64,000 nucleotides of DNA from Clusia tigrina (Eukaryota; Arthropoda; Insecta; Diptera; Clusiidae). Position numbers and translations under genes: made by a program. Location: the NCBI GenBank assembly GCA_920105625.2, contig OV050033.1, forward strand, positions 127,905,821 through 127,969,820, in the 5' to 3' direction. The notes under the pieces were generated by a model. That model did not search any database. It worked only from the letters and a program-made list of their open reading frames with translations, and was not told the origin of the DNA. Below are positions 44,431 to 58,674 of this stretch, in pieces. Numbering within the stretch: the first letter of the stretch is position 1; the number at the start of each line of letters is the position of its first letter.

Positions 44431-46340
44431 GAGCCTATTCACTTCACAAAATATATTACCAACGGTTTACTACCAACTATTTAATATTCAACCAGAAGTT
44501 GATAATAGATTTTTATTGTATAATCACTTAAAAAATTCAGTTGACAGCCAATTCTGCTGATAATTGTGCTGTCTAGTCCCTCCTTGTCATCCATCCATAG
44601 ACCGTGACGCCCACCTCCTCTGCAAATCAAGCCCCAAGGCGCCATGGGCACAGTGGAAAAAGTGTCTGCGTTCATGTGAGCTCATGTCTTGCTTATTTGG
44701 GATAATAGCGTCTAAAATGCCGCTACCTACGCCAAGTTTTATTTATAAATATAGAAATTCTTCCGGGGGGCCTACAGGTGGCTGCCGATAATTTCTAAAA
44801 CTAGCGAGTGATTCGCCTTAGAACCGAAACGGAATCGAAACGCACTAATGGCGTCAATTTTTTCCTTGGCTGTTTTCACCTTAATTATATTTTGTGTGTG
44901 TTTGAGCGTGTGTAGTTTAGGAGTGTTTTGTATATGAAAGTGTTGAATGGTGGGTTTGTGTAAATGTGTGTGACTGATTGATATGCTTGTTAGAGCTGTT
45001 ATTGATTACAATTATTTTATTCTATCTAAATTGTTCGTTTATCAATTGACAGCAGCCCACATAAATGGTAGTTTTACTAATAGGCTCTCCGCAAATTTAA
45101 TACCTATTATTAGGGAAATAAATGACCGAATTTTTAATGCCTATAATTAGGGAAGCAAATGACCCACATACTGGTATAAATTGAAAAAATTCTTAATATA
45201 TCAAATTAGATATATGTATGTATGTATTTCAAAAGGTACATGTACTTATTATTAATAATTATGTTGATTATCCCTTATAGTGATGACGCGGGCACGCCCT
45301 TTAAAGAAGCGAATGGACAATTTTTCTTTGACTATTATTAAGGAACAAACGGCTGAAATTACCGGTATAAATACATCAATTTCCCTACTAAATCAAATTA
45401 CTATTATCGTAGTATAATAATAACAATTGTTAATTATCTCTTGTAGTAATGGCACCCTTTAAAGAAGCCACACAGAAACCCAAAGTTGTGTTCCAATTCC
45501 CGCTGATAACTGCACTGCTACTAGGCAAACTTTTATCTTAGTGCGTGCGATTAACGAGCCGAAGAGATAAACCGCCCACTTGTATTTGAATGTGTGGTGC
45601 ACGAATGTGCTTCGGGCTTCCATTAGCAGCTTGGGAAGAACGATGGGAATGATAAAGAAGATAACTGACATCACTCAAGCAAATCTACAAAGTTTCATAT
45701 AAGCAATATTCTCGTTTAAATGGATATAGATAAATATGTCGATATGCGTTATATATATATTCTATTTTATGCAGTATTCCATTTGCTTAAATAATTATAT
45801 AATTTATATTAATACTTACAATTAAAAAATATAGTAATTTACTGTATTTGAAAGTTTATAATTATAATTATAATGATGTAATTATTATTATAATTATCAG
45901 ACGGCGGTACAGGCGTTAGCAGCTATTGCTCTTCTCGCATTGTAAGATAATAATTAAGTTATTATTTTTCAAGTAATTATAAAAAATAATATTAATAATT
46001 ATGAAATGAAATGACAGTGAAATTCACAGTTAATACCCATTTCCTTATGCACCCATATGCACTCATACAACCAAATACCCACATATATACATATTCCCAC
46101 ATATATACATACATATGTATAATAAGTCATATTAAGAACACAGTTTAATTATTGACATATATTTACATATTTACATATGTCTATTAAAATAAACATTGAC
46201 AAGTGTCAGTTCGCATTTGTGTTGTAATTACATATCTGGTGAGGTGTGAGCGAATGAGGTTTCCATTATAGTGCTCAGAGCACACAAATATTCAAGCTCA
46301 TCAAATAATGGTTGGAAATTTAATATAGAATAAAAACGAG
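44431..46340. other. noncoding, degenerate AT-rich repeats, no gene seen
   Basis: At 45060-45420 there are diverged repeats of CCTATTATTAGGGAAATAAATGAC and GGTATAAAT (phrases shortened). CATATGTATATA-type runs occur near 46070-46120. Confidence 0.4.
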
Positions 46341-46341
46341 T

Positions 46342-47830
46342 AAAGAAGTCTGAAGACGGGTTAGACCGACTACGAAATACCCTTTACCTTTTCCTGTGGG
46401 TGCGAGTTCAATAATTGGGATATTTTCTTCATAAATCATCATTAGGAGCATACTAACGGTCATTTTTGGTAGGGTACCTTGAAATGATTATATAGACACC
46501 ATTTCTTGTGTATGGCTTTGTAGTGTCAATATAACCACTAAATATAAAATTTCGTCCAAAAATATTGTATAGGTCGTAAGTTATAATAATATGTCAATAG
46601 TGGGCGTGGCTGTATAAACAACACGCCCATTTTTTTGTGTGCTGCTTAATGCTAGTACCCGCAACATTCCTGTGAAATTTCGTTGAAAAATCTTTAATAG
46701 GAACCTAGTAATGATTTTTGGTTAATCTGCCCATATTTGGAATGCATGTTAGTACAGACCCATTGTATACAACTATCAAATTGCATTCATATATCATTAC
46801 TATAAACATAGAAAGGGTAATTGTCTTTAAGTGGGGTCCCCAAAGTTCTTTATATGGGAGGGAGGCGTATCCTTTATCTGATAGACCCCAATTCTTGTAT
46901 ATGGCTTTGCAGGGTCCATATACGTACTAATATACAATTTCGTCCAAAAATATTGTATAGGTGGTAAGTTATAATAATATGTGAATAGTGGGCGTGGCTG
47001 CATAAATAACACGCCCATTTTTTGTGTGGTGTTTAATGTTAGTACCCGCAAGCTTCCTGTGAACTTTCGTTGATAAATCTTTAACAAGAACACAGTAATG
47101 ATTTTTGGCTAATTGTGGGCGTGGCAGTTCTATTATGACCTCCATATTCTGCACACACACTATTATGAACCCCATGTATATTTCTGCAAATTTTTATTCC
47201 ACTGGCATCAATACGAGCATAGGTAGGCAAATTTTAATTTTAGACCCGAAAGTTCCCTATATCAAAAGTGGGCGTGTCTTTTCTCTGATCAGCCCCATTT
47301 GTTGCAGATAGCTTTGTAATGTCCACATGTTCCTTCCCGTAAAATTTCGTCCGTAAATCTCTACTAGATCTTAAGTTATTAATATTTGTTAACAGTGGGC
47401 GTGGCAGTTAATATATACCGCCCACTTTTTGCACAGTGTTTAGTGGGACCCACATCTCCATAACTGCCAAATAACGTCACGATTCCGTCAATTGGACCGA
47501 AGTTATAGTCTTTTTAAAAAAGGTGAAAAAAGTTCCTTATATGGGAGGTAGACGTGGTCTTTGTCCAAATCAGCCCATATAGCAATCTGGTTCTGTATCT
47601 TTGTCCAGACTATACTTTTGCAAAATTTCATTAAGATAGCTCTAACGGTGTAGAAAAAAGTGGCAACAGACGGACAGACGGACGAAGAAAATAAAAATTG
47701 CTTAGAAAGTGATTCTGATCATATCTGTATATATATGTCCATATCTACCACGCCTCCTTCTTGAAATTGCAACCCCTCTTAAAAGTACAAAGTTAGTATA
47801 CCCTATTTACCATTTTTAAAGGTAAAGAGT
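46342..47830 (+). repeat. unclassified dispersed repeat, copy B
   Basis: About 1.5 kb. It contains three diverged internal units of about 390-400 bp, each with a TAAGTTAT...ATAGTGGGCGTGGC block (46575, 46962 and 47372) followed by a CGCCCA run. The left terminus AAGTCTGAAGACGGGTTAGA matches copy A. The right end has an ACAGACGGACAGACGGAC run at about 47666-47684 and a GTATACCCTATTTACC end. No coding frame. Probably a non-autonomous transposon or satellite-like element. Confidence 0.7.
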
Positions 47831-48500
47831 ATAATAACTATTGGCAATTTAATACAGAGTAAATATAAAAAAAATCCGAAAAAAACATCTCACAACTAAA
47901 AATAAACTAACTAACAAACAATTAATTAAGAGTAAACAGAAAATATCAAAAATTGTATAAAAAATATATTTAAAAATTCAAATATTATAATCTGGACATT
48001 TATATCATTTTTAATAATAGATAAAATATAATAATAGATAAAATATAATAAAATAAATGATAACATTAAAAAAAAAAGAATTAAAAAAATTTATATTAAA
48101 TATTTTGAAAATTTAACAATAAAATAAAAAGTATAAAAATTTTATATAAAAGTTTATTAGTAATCTGTAAATTAATTTATTACGATAATATTAAAGAAAA
48201 AATTAAAAAAAAAAATTTGTATATTAAAAGATTTAAAAAAATTTTATTGGCTTTACTGATCTGTGAATTAAAAATATAAAAAATATATATAAAATTTCTA
48301 AATCATTAATAATCTAGAAATCTATGTCGCGATAATTATAAAAAATAAATAAAAATTTAAATGAAATATCACTTAATATTATAATAATAATTATAAAAAA
48401 ATATATTTTTAAATAATGTATAAAAATACTCGTATAAATTTATCTAAAATATTGGTAAAAATTGAAGTGATGTTACTGTTAATTAATATTATTACAAGAA
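47831..48500. repeat. AT-rich low-complexity stretch
   Basis: More than 85 percent A/T by eye, with ATAAAATATAA and AAAAATTT-type runs. No gene. Confidence 0.6.
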
Positions 48501-48554
48501 TTAATTTATGAATAATAGTTCGTCGACTGTATTGAATAAAAAAACTTTCTTTTC

Positions 48555-48725
48555 AATTAGAAATACACTAATGACTGCAAGGGGTTGGGGAGTGAATACT
48601 ACTGCGGCTTTCGACTCGAAGAGAAGAATATTTTTGAGACCAAGCCGAGGCAGGATATGAACCAGCGGGCCTCTGAGTGTGAGTCTAGCAAGCTTACCAG
48701 TAGACCACAGAGGGCGGTTATAAGA
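48555..48725 (-). mobile_element. tRNA-derived SINE or tRNA pseudogene
   Basis: On the minus strand an A-box-like TGGTCTACTGGTAAG (48707-48693) is followed 29 bases later by a B-box-like GGTTCATATCC (48663-48653, one mismatch to the consensus). The T-arm pairs (4 of 5), but the acceptor stem does not, so this is not a working tRNA. The downstream body is unrelated to tRNA. Confidence 0.5.
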
Positions 48726-48959
48726 TTTTATCGTAGTCACCTTGTCAACAAATTGATACAAATCAAGGTTAAAAAAGAAGATACTTTAATTAAACAGTAA
48801 GCCGACTTTTATGTCTGATATCGTAGCAATATTTTCATAGAAAAGAGAGGCAGGAATGGAAGGGTTTTCGTTGATAGATAAAGGTTACACATATATAATT
48901 CTTTGGACAGAAAAAATACTCACTCCAAGCTCAAATCTTCACTTACTTTCGTGGCCTAA

Positions 48960-49960
48960 TCACAGAATCTGCGAACTCGATATCGGGTTACGGCCAGCGC
49001 TCGCCAGGCGCCTCTGATTTGCGTGCGTCGTCTCCAATCCGTTATAACAAGCGTGCTTAGGGCTTCCTCGACTTGGTCCTTCCATCAGAAGTATGGTCGT
49101 CTTCTACGTCGTAGTCCAGCGGCTAGAGCTTCTTCGTCCATACGCCCAACATGTCCAAGCCAGCGCAGACGTTGTATAGCGATGCGTCTATGTCAATATC
49201 AGCGTAGAGCTCGTGCAGTTCATTGTTCATCCGAATACGGTAGTCGCCGCCGACACGAACAGAACCGAAGATTTTACGAAGAATTTTCCTCTTGAATACC
49301 CCAAGCACGGCTGCGTCAGTCTGCGAACCGACCCATGTTTCTGCGCCATAGAGCAGCACGGGTAGGATGAGCGTCTGGTAGAGTGTCAGTTTTGTCGGTC
49401 GAGAGAGGACTCTGCTACACATTTCCTTACTGAGCCCGTAGTAACTTCTATTAGCAGACGTGATTCTTCGTTTGTCTGAAACCTCGCACGATATTAAATG
49501 GTTCGGAGAGGTCACTTTCATCTTGACAGAGTTGGACGTACTGCTCAATGCCAGTCTACAGAGCCATATTGGCTTTGTAGGAATACCGAATTCAGACATG
49601 ATGGCATATAGGCAGTCCCTTATCGGGCTATCGAAAGCAGCTTTATAGTCGACAAAGAGATGATGGGTGCCGATCTCTTTGTCGCGGATTTGGCGTAGTA
49701 TATCACATAATACGCTTGACAAAACCTTATATGAGATGGCAATAAGACTGATTCCCCGGTAGTTGGCGCTCATCGTCGGCAAAGAGATGATGGGTGCCGA
49801 TCTGTTTGTCGCGGATTTGGCGTAGTATATCACATAATACGCTTGACAAAACCTTATATGAGATGGCAATAAGACTGATTCCCCGGTAGTTGGCGCTCAT
49901 CGTCGGCTCACCTTTCTGCAATAAAGGACAGTGGACACTGAGATTGCAATCATCCAATCA
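48960..49960 (-). mobile_element. RTE-like LINE reverse-transcriptase remnant
   Basis: The minus-strand frame has NYRGISLIAISYKVLSSVL, HHLFVDYKAAFDS (RT motifs with the first catalytic Asp region), a VLLYGAETW box and FKRKILRKIFG toward the 3' end, then degenerate C-terminal sequence. The YADD-containing block expected between about 49480 and 49510 is deleted. A segment of about 125 bp is duplicated (see 49665-49910). Confidence 0.75.
49665..49910 (-). repeat. tandem duplication within the LINE remnant
   Basis: Two almost identical copies of about 124 bp (GATGATGGGTGCCGATCT to GGTAGTTGGCGCTCATCG). Confidence 0.85.
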
Positions 49961-50172
49961 TCGGGCATGCTTTCTTCTAGCCATATTTTACTGATGAGTT
50001 GATGCATGCTCCCTATCATCTCAAATCACAGCCTATAAATTTGTGCCACTGAATTAACTGAGGGAATATGTGCTTCTGTAGATTGGCACGGAGGAGGAAA
50101 TATGCCAATGCCACACCAATTGTGCTAGAGATATACATATAGTAGTGGACGATTTATACAGTACTTGAATAT

Positions 50173-50629
50173 TTATATGGTACTGTAAGATTTATGTGGT
50201 ACTGGAATATGTATATGGTACTCGTCCGGCTTTATCTCTCGACTAGCGAGCTCACAACCATGAATGAGCCTACTAACTGCCGAACTCAAATCGCCAAACT
50301 CCTCCCCTGTGAATACCGACACCAGTCTGGATTTTATTATCGAAATGTCCTCAATGCCCATTTTAGTTTCTGAGAATCCTGCACTACTATTCAAATCTCT
50401 TCCCTGGCCGGTTCCTTATGGTAAAGTTTGGTCTCTAGTGGTAACATCACCTCCTGTTCTGTCCTCTAACCTTTGATTCCAGCTCCTGAATTTCGACTTG
50501 CGCCTCTTTGTCCGAGTAATCTGATATTGGTGTCCTGAACGAGCTCTCCGGTATGACTATTTCTCCTAGAAGACTTCTAGCAGACTCTATCTCGGATGCC
50601 ACTGCCAGTAGTGTAATTTGTGCATACAA
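50173..50629 (-). pseudogene. two adjacent minus-strand open frames of unknown origin
   Basis: Frames 50629-50447 and 50394-50173 have balanced composition, unlike the AT-rich surroundings, and charged, helix-like products (for example EIESARSLLGEIVIPE). A donor-like AGGAG/GTGATG occurs between them. They could be exons or a decayed gene. No family recognised. Confidence 0.2.
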
Positions 50630-50639
50630 ATAAATGAAT

Positions 50640-52690
<2,051 letters not shown>

Positions 52691-53015
52691 AATTTAAAAT
52701 GCAAACATAACGAACGAACAGTTTCTTGAAATGCACTGAAAATACAAAGACGCCGGTTTCGAAGCTCTTGAAAATACACCGAAAATAAAAGAGTTCACGA
52801 GAAACAATTAAATTGCAGCAAACTTCAAGAATTTGTGGAAAAATAGTACAAAAATAAAATAGAACAGCAGTCCACGTCAATTGATCTACTTTTATACAAT
52901 TTACCTAAATTGAACTCCAAAATGAGTTTCCAAACAGTTGCATTCGACTCACGGTCACGGACATCGAATTGACTCCTTCCCCACCCCCCTCCTCCTCCTC
53001 CTGCTCCGCTGCACA
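52691..53015. other. 3' flank of temp
   Basis: Would hold the 3' UTR of temp. No obvious AATAAA on the minus strand close to the stop. A C-rich run lies at 52976-53003. Confidence 0.4.
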
Positions 53016-53728
53016 CTACGCATCGAACTCAAAGCCTAAAAAAAGTGAACACCATTTGCGATGCTGCTCCCCGAGCAGGCTTTCCGAGCGCCGCAACGCC
53101 GTCAAAAACGGGTGCGACGCATAATCGAATTTGTGCAATTGAGCGCTGAATTTCTGCGCCTGCGACGGCGTCGGCGGCGGTATATACACGCCCTGTTTCT
53201 CGCCGAGCAACAGATGCACACACTGCTCCACTATGAAGCGCAATGAAGCGCGTCTGTGCAACTCGAAGGACTCTCGCTCGCCATACATATTCTTCTGGTC
53301 GTCACACAAACGCATGTCGTGCGCGGCCAGGTTGCAGCAATAGAGGAAGGAGTTCAGACGCTGCTCACCCACCGTCGCCTGATCAACGCCGGGCAATAGG
53401 GTCTGTATGATATCCTCCGCACTGCGCACCTCGCTGAGGTAGTAGTCAATCAGATCCTTCAGACTAGACAAGTGCATCAGCTCCTCTCGATCGTAGAAGC
53501 ATATGCTGTACGCGCGCGTTATGACCACCTGGCGATAGTGGTAGCTGCTGTAGTCGCTGATGTGTTTACGCATGAATTTCTCCGTCAGCATTAACTCTGA
53601 TTTGATGAGATCGGGGGCATTCTGCAGCACCCACTGACGATGCGACCAGGCGTGGTAGTTACTCGAACTGCGATCGGCACAACGATCACAGATGCCGATC
53701 TCATTGGGCCAATCGATGGACTCCGAAC
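53016..53728 (-). CDS. temp: temp exon 3
   Basis: Acceptor TCATTTAG before 53728. Carries the last repeats and the C-terminal HRKWCSLFLGF end. Stop at 53016-53018. Confidence 0.93.
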
Positions 53729-56700
53729 CTAAATGAGTTTAAATTTGAAGTGGATATCACCATCTACGCCAAAGGAAAGTGACGAACTTACTTTGAAATG
53801 AGAACAGCCAGCGCCGGTAGGCAAAAGCCTCATTCGATTTGGGTTTTTTGGACAAGATCAAAGCGGAAAACTGGAATTCTGGATTGATTTTCAAGCGATT
53901 CTTTTGCACTAATTGACGACGTATGTGCCAGAAGGTGGTCACATCTGGGTTGATCATTAGAGCCACATTCAGGTACTTGATCAGCACTTCGCTCTGCTGC
54001 AGGTAGCGCTGCTGATGCTGGCGGCGATATGTAATAAGCGTTTTGTGGGCATGGTCGTACACATGCTTGGCACACCAAGATTCCAGACCGAGATGGTGAT
54101 CGACATGCAACACCGGTGACTTATTCCGATTTAACACAGTGGGTATGATTTCAAAGGAGGTTCTGGAATACACAGTGAAAAATAAATTTATTAAACAAAT
54201 TTTTATTTATATAAATATATTAATGAATTTTAATAATTAAAAAAAAGAGAACTAGAGGAAAATATTATTTCAGTGTACGAATTTATGGGAACGAAACTTA
54301 GCTTCAAACCAGGACACACTAAGAAGGTACAAAAAGTAGATGAGAGTATAAAGAGTACCTGGGAAAATCACTCTTCTGCTTCATTGTTTTTATTTTCGTT
54401 AATTTTTTAGGTTTTCTTAACTATCAGCTTTTTTCACCTAGTTGACAATTCAACTGACAATTAAATTTAATGAAATTTATTGTACTCTTGCAACCTTGCG
54501 GCCACCTTATTAGTGCTCCATCGTGCTAATAGTTTAGACGCGGCGCTTACGAAGTAACTTTTTACAGATCCAGCTCTCCAATACGATTGCATAAAAAATA
54601 ACTGGCAAGGTAAGCATTTCCATCTCTTACTTAATATTACCATAAGAACGGGGAAAGTATTAACCAATTTGGGTCTTACAGCACAAAAAATTGCTACCTC
54701 TCAAAAATACGTTCTATAATTAATCATAAATATGCATCCGCTTAAACAAGTAATATACGCTTTAGGATAGTAGATAAAAGACGTGCCTTAGGAACTGTAA
54801 TTTACTTGTATTGTCGATTTTTGTTGGCGAGTGTTATCCTGGAAGCTTAGACCAAACATTATCAAGTATATTTTCCAATATAAACGAGTAATATACACTT
54901 TAAGATAGAAGATTATAAGATAAAGCCGTCCTTTATGTAATCTAATTTCATGTTTTGGCAATTGGTGATGAGTGTTCTTCCGGAAACATAGACAGAAGAA
55001 TATCAACTACAATATAAACGATAAGATAGAAGATTATAATATGAAACCGTTCCTTAATTGCTCTAATTTACGTGGACCTTTTATGGAGAATAATCTCCAT
55101 GAAGCTGAGACCAAAGATTATAAAGTATACATTATAATATAAATATTAATTATAATACATTATAATAAAAGAACAATGGGGCTTTTTTGCACTGCGCCTA
55201 CAATTAGATATATTGTGCACCCTTACATAACCTATTGTATTGTTTAACCTGGTCACAAAACGAACTCACTTTCATATAGATTTTCTTGTATTCCATTCAT
55301 GCTATATCCAACTTGTTGGCCACAGTGGCGCTCTGACGTGATTAAACTCAGGATATTTGTGGAGTTGGTGACCTTCTCTATTGCTGAGAAGGATCCTAAA
55401 CTTTGAAGTTTATTTTCTTTATCGAATGTCTACGTCCTTTATCATTGTCTGGTTTGATATTGTGTTTCTTATATGAGCGCCAGGTATTTAGCAGCCTCTT
55501 TCTGTATAGATACTGAGAATGGTTTAGGATAGTTTACTCGCATGCGCTTGCTGTTGGCGTTAGTCTCTCAAGGTTATATTTACACTATCATTTCCACAAG
55601 TTTCTATTGGAATATAAACTGATTTAACTTATATCATATTGGTAAGATAGGGAGAATGATTGGAAGTATCATTTTCTTGTATACATAAATCGACATATCT
55701 CGGATAAGTAGATAATTAATATGGCTGACAAAACCTCGGGCTGTCCAATTAGTACTTGTGCCGTTTTGATTGCCATATCATCGGGATAAGTGATGATATG
55801 CTATGGATTACAAACAGCAGGAGTTGTTTATAAACTTTGTTAGGTCTGAAAGTTCTAAACTAGAGCAATGCCCCAAACTCTCTGGAAAAGGAATCGAAAA
55901 ATTTTAGTCTCAATCACATAACGAACATTGAACGGATTGACCAGTTTTTCAGCGTCCATGCCTCCAATGACCCGTGCAGACAGCTACAAGGTTGTTAAGA
56001 AGATGATTCGTTCTTTTTGCACTAGGAAACGTCATATCTCGGGTAAGAATACAGAATCTTGCTAAGAGTTTTTTTATATAGTCTCCATGACTTTTTTGTT
56101 TATAATATTATAGAATTTCACAATTCGTTGACATGACTCTGGCATTACCATGCAATTGTTCGAGTATCTGAAATAATTAGCAACTGTTGTTTTTGTGTTA
56201 CCTGTGTTAGTGTGCCTTGCTTGAGACATGAAATCGAGTACGATAAATAACTTTTATGAGCAAAATGTGTGGCCCCGCGTCTTAAATGGTGGTCAATTTA
56301 GTCCGAGCAAGTGCGAAACTCGTTATAAATTTTGTGAGTAACAAACACACATATCTTAATAATTGAAAACTACCTCATGTAAATGGAATATTAATATACC
56401 TGACAATGGAAATGGAAAATTAATATACCTGGTAGGGGAAAATTTGTATACCTGGCAATGGAGATGGAAAACTATTATATTGACAACTACTATAAAGACC
56501 AATTTAATATATATAAATTATTATTATAATTATTTGAAAAAATAACTTAATTATTTTCTTACAAAGAGAAAGGAATACTAGCTGCCAGGGCCCTAAGCTC
56601 GATATAATTATTGAATGGGATTAAATATCAATTAAATTCTCAAAAAAGAGGTATTAAAAATATCTCCGAAAGATATCTTGAGAGGACAAATAAATGTCTA

Positions 56701-58674
56701 TCCTAACAATCTACAAAGAGCAACGAGAAAAAATTAGTAATTACAAAAAACTCGTTGCGATAGCAGCAGAACCAATTAGAAGAGGTAGCGTTCACATGGT
56801 GAAAGGGCCTCCAGCTTCAATAACACCGCCCGAATAACGCTTTTCCGTTGCATTTTGAAAGCCGACGAATTGGCCAGTAGAGCCACCACACAAAAAGAAC
56901 CATTCCAAAAACTGGGTGGATATATACAATATTTGTACACTCAAGTCTGTCAACCATCAGGCAAACATATAAGCGGGTAGCCAACAGGCTCTGGTCTGAA
57001 AAACAAACCGCCAGGAACGCCAGGGAAACCAGAGCATAGCGTAGCTCGAAAAGAGCAACGTAATTACTACTAACTAGAACGTAGCCCTCTAGCCACAACA
57101 GTTTCAGTCCTGGCAGGCCACTGTAAGATTGGCAGACATGCTTAGAAGCTTACCCTACATTTAAATGACGTTTGCCTCAGTTGCGGTTCGTCCGACGCAA
57201 TGGAATACATACCAAACTAAATATGCTACTGCATTACCCTTGCTAGGAGAAGATTTCGTTTCTTGGCGGCACCTCTTTTCGTCAATCTTTCTGAGTTTTT
57301 TCTCATTAGTATAAGCAATATCATTGGATACAGAAGGAAGCGCACTGGTTCCCATCAGATTAATGAACTGGTGATGTTTCAGTTTAAGATATTCTCAGTG
57401 GTAGCACAACGAGTCAATCTTGATCGAAGTGATAAGGAAGCTCACTGAGGTCAAGGATTTGCACGTTCTGCTGTCTCCGTAAACTAACCTAACACTTTTC
57501 CGTTAAAACCCTCAAAGGTAGTCTTGCCTGCAAGAGCAGGCATTTTCCGCTAAGATTGTTGTAACATTCCTTCATTTTTCGTGCAACCTAGGCGGTGGAG
57601 AAATCCAAACATACCGCTATTCAAGCGGTGAAGACGAGGCTCCAAATCTAACGCTACTCGGGCAGTGGAGAGGAGACCCCAAACCTACCGCTATTCAGGT
57701 AGTGGAGAGCAGATTACAAATGTATCGCTACTCAGGCGGTGTTGAGGAGATTCCAAACCTACCGCTACTCAGGCAGTGCGGAGGAGATTCCAAATCTAAC
57801 GCTACTCAGGCAGTGGAGAGGAGATTCCAAACCTACCGCTACTCAGGTGCTCGAGAGGAGACTCCAAACGTACCACTATTCAGGCAGTGGAAGAGTCTCC
57901 AAACCTGCCGCTACTCAGGCGTTGGAGAGGAGACTACAAACCTACCGCTACTCAGGCAGTGGAGAGGAGATTCCAAAACTTCCAGCACACCCTGCTAATA
58001 GAACTGCTCCGCCATATGTTTTCCTTTTCACATAACACAGACGCCCACCCGTCTTTATCCTTAATATTTGACATTATTGACGTAGACATAGCGATACTAG
58101 ATCGTTTAGTTTAGTGGGTGCCCGAACACTCCGCACACAACTTTTACTCTAATCATATTCTAAATATCTAAAGACCACATTAGTGGTCTCTGCCACCGTT
58201 CAAGTGGGCTAGGGCCATGCTCATTCTTATCAATATTTGCACACATTTATTAATTTATTTTCCATTAGACTTTTGCCGGAGCACCACATGTGCTGCTACG
58301 AAGCACCAGCACAGAAGCAAACATAATTGCTATCGCTGGCGCACCTCGTTGTATTTGAATAACTTTCGGTAGCCAAACACCCAAAATTATTATGAGTACA
58401 CACACACACACAAACACATGCAATTTAGAGTGTGGCCTTCAGAGCAGCATATGCCCTTCACCTAAACCCACCACGGCCAACAAAAGCACCCGAATTTAAG
58501 ATTAAAGCTACTCCGAATGCACCTGAATTGCGGCACCTCTCTTCAAACGCTCTCACACAGGCACACACGAATCAAGGCCACTTACAAATCGTTGTCCTTG
58601 AGGAATACGGCGTGTATATCATTGATGATTTTCTCGCAGAGCACCTCCTGCTCGTTGTCCACATCCAAATCCAT
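53016..58674 (-). CDS. temp: tempura / PTAR1: prenyltransferase alpha-subunit repeat protein, three exons
   Basis: Exons 58674-58586, 54162-53792 and 53728-53016 join in frame (89 + 371 + 713 = 1,173 bases, 390 codons plus stop). The start at 58674 has an ideal context (ACAAACATGG). Five prenyltransferase-alpha-type helical repeats are seen, marked by ESWCAKHVYDHA, FWHIRRQLV, AFAYRRWLF, YHAWSHRQWV and YHYRQVVITRAY. PTAR1 homologues are of similar length (human just over 400). In Drosophila, tempura acts as an alpha-like subunit in geranylgeranylation of a subset of Rab GTPases and affects Notch trafficking. Cytosolic. All splice sites are consensus. The first intron of 4.4 kb carries LINE remnants and a minisatellite. 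Divergent from IscA1. Confidence 0.93.
53792..54162 (-). CDS. temp: temp exon 2
   Basis: Acceptor TGTATTCCAG before 54162, donor TCAAA/GTAAGT after 53792. The 63-base intron to exon 3 (53791-53729) is typical of flies. Carries the first three repeats. Confidence 0.92.
54163..55699. other. temp intron 1, left part
   Basis: AT-rich with short GATAGAAGATTATAAGAT-type repeats at 54900-55045. No gene seen. Confidence 0.45.
55700..56050 (-). mobile_element. LINE 3' fragment
   Basis: The reverse complement matches 60260-60610 along its length, including GATTCCTTTTC.AGAGAGT, GGGCATTGCTCTAGTTTAGAA and CCATAGCATATCATCA. Same family as 42896-43000. It includes the sequence after the ORF end. Confidence 0.7.
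56051..56755. other. temp intron 1, middle
   Basis: Three AATGGAAATGGAAAA-type repeats at 56383-56475. No gene. Confidence 0.4.
56756..57480 (+). mobile_element. Jockey-type LINE 3' remnant
   Basis: The plus-strand reading shows a RLWSEKQTARNARETRA segment, then after a shift SVLAGHCKIGRHA and a CLSCGSSDAMEY knuckle region, as in the ORF2 end of Jockey-clade LINEs. Several frame breaks. Confidence 0.6.
57596..57985. repeat. minisatellite, about 38-bp unit
   Basis: About ten copies built from CCAAACCTACCGCTACTCAG and GCAGTGGAGAGGAGATT. Plus-strand frames (RYSGSGEEIPN-type) follow the repeat. Confidence 0.9.
57986..58585. other. temp intron 1, right part
   Basis: ACACACACACAC at 58400-58416. 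The plus-strand frames reaching into temp exon 1 are shadows. Confidence 0.4.
58586..58674 (-). CDS. temp: temp exon 1
   Basis: 29 codons plus two bases, ending at donor GATTT/GTAAGT. Encodes the acidic N-terminus and the VLCEKIINDIHAVF helix conserved in the family. Confidence 0.88.

Noticed and set aside
48653..48707. Functional tRNA gene
   Set aside because: The acceptor stem does not pair and the B box has a mismatch.
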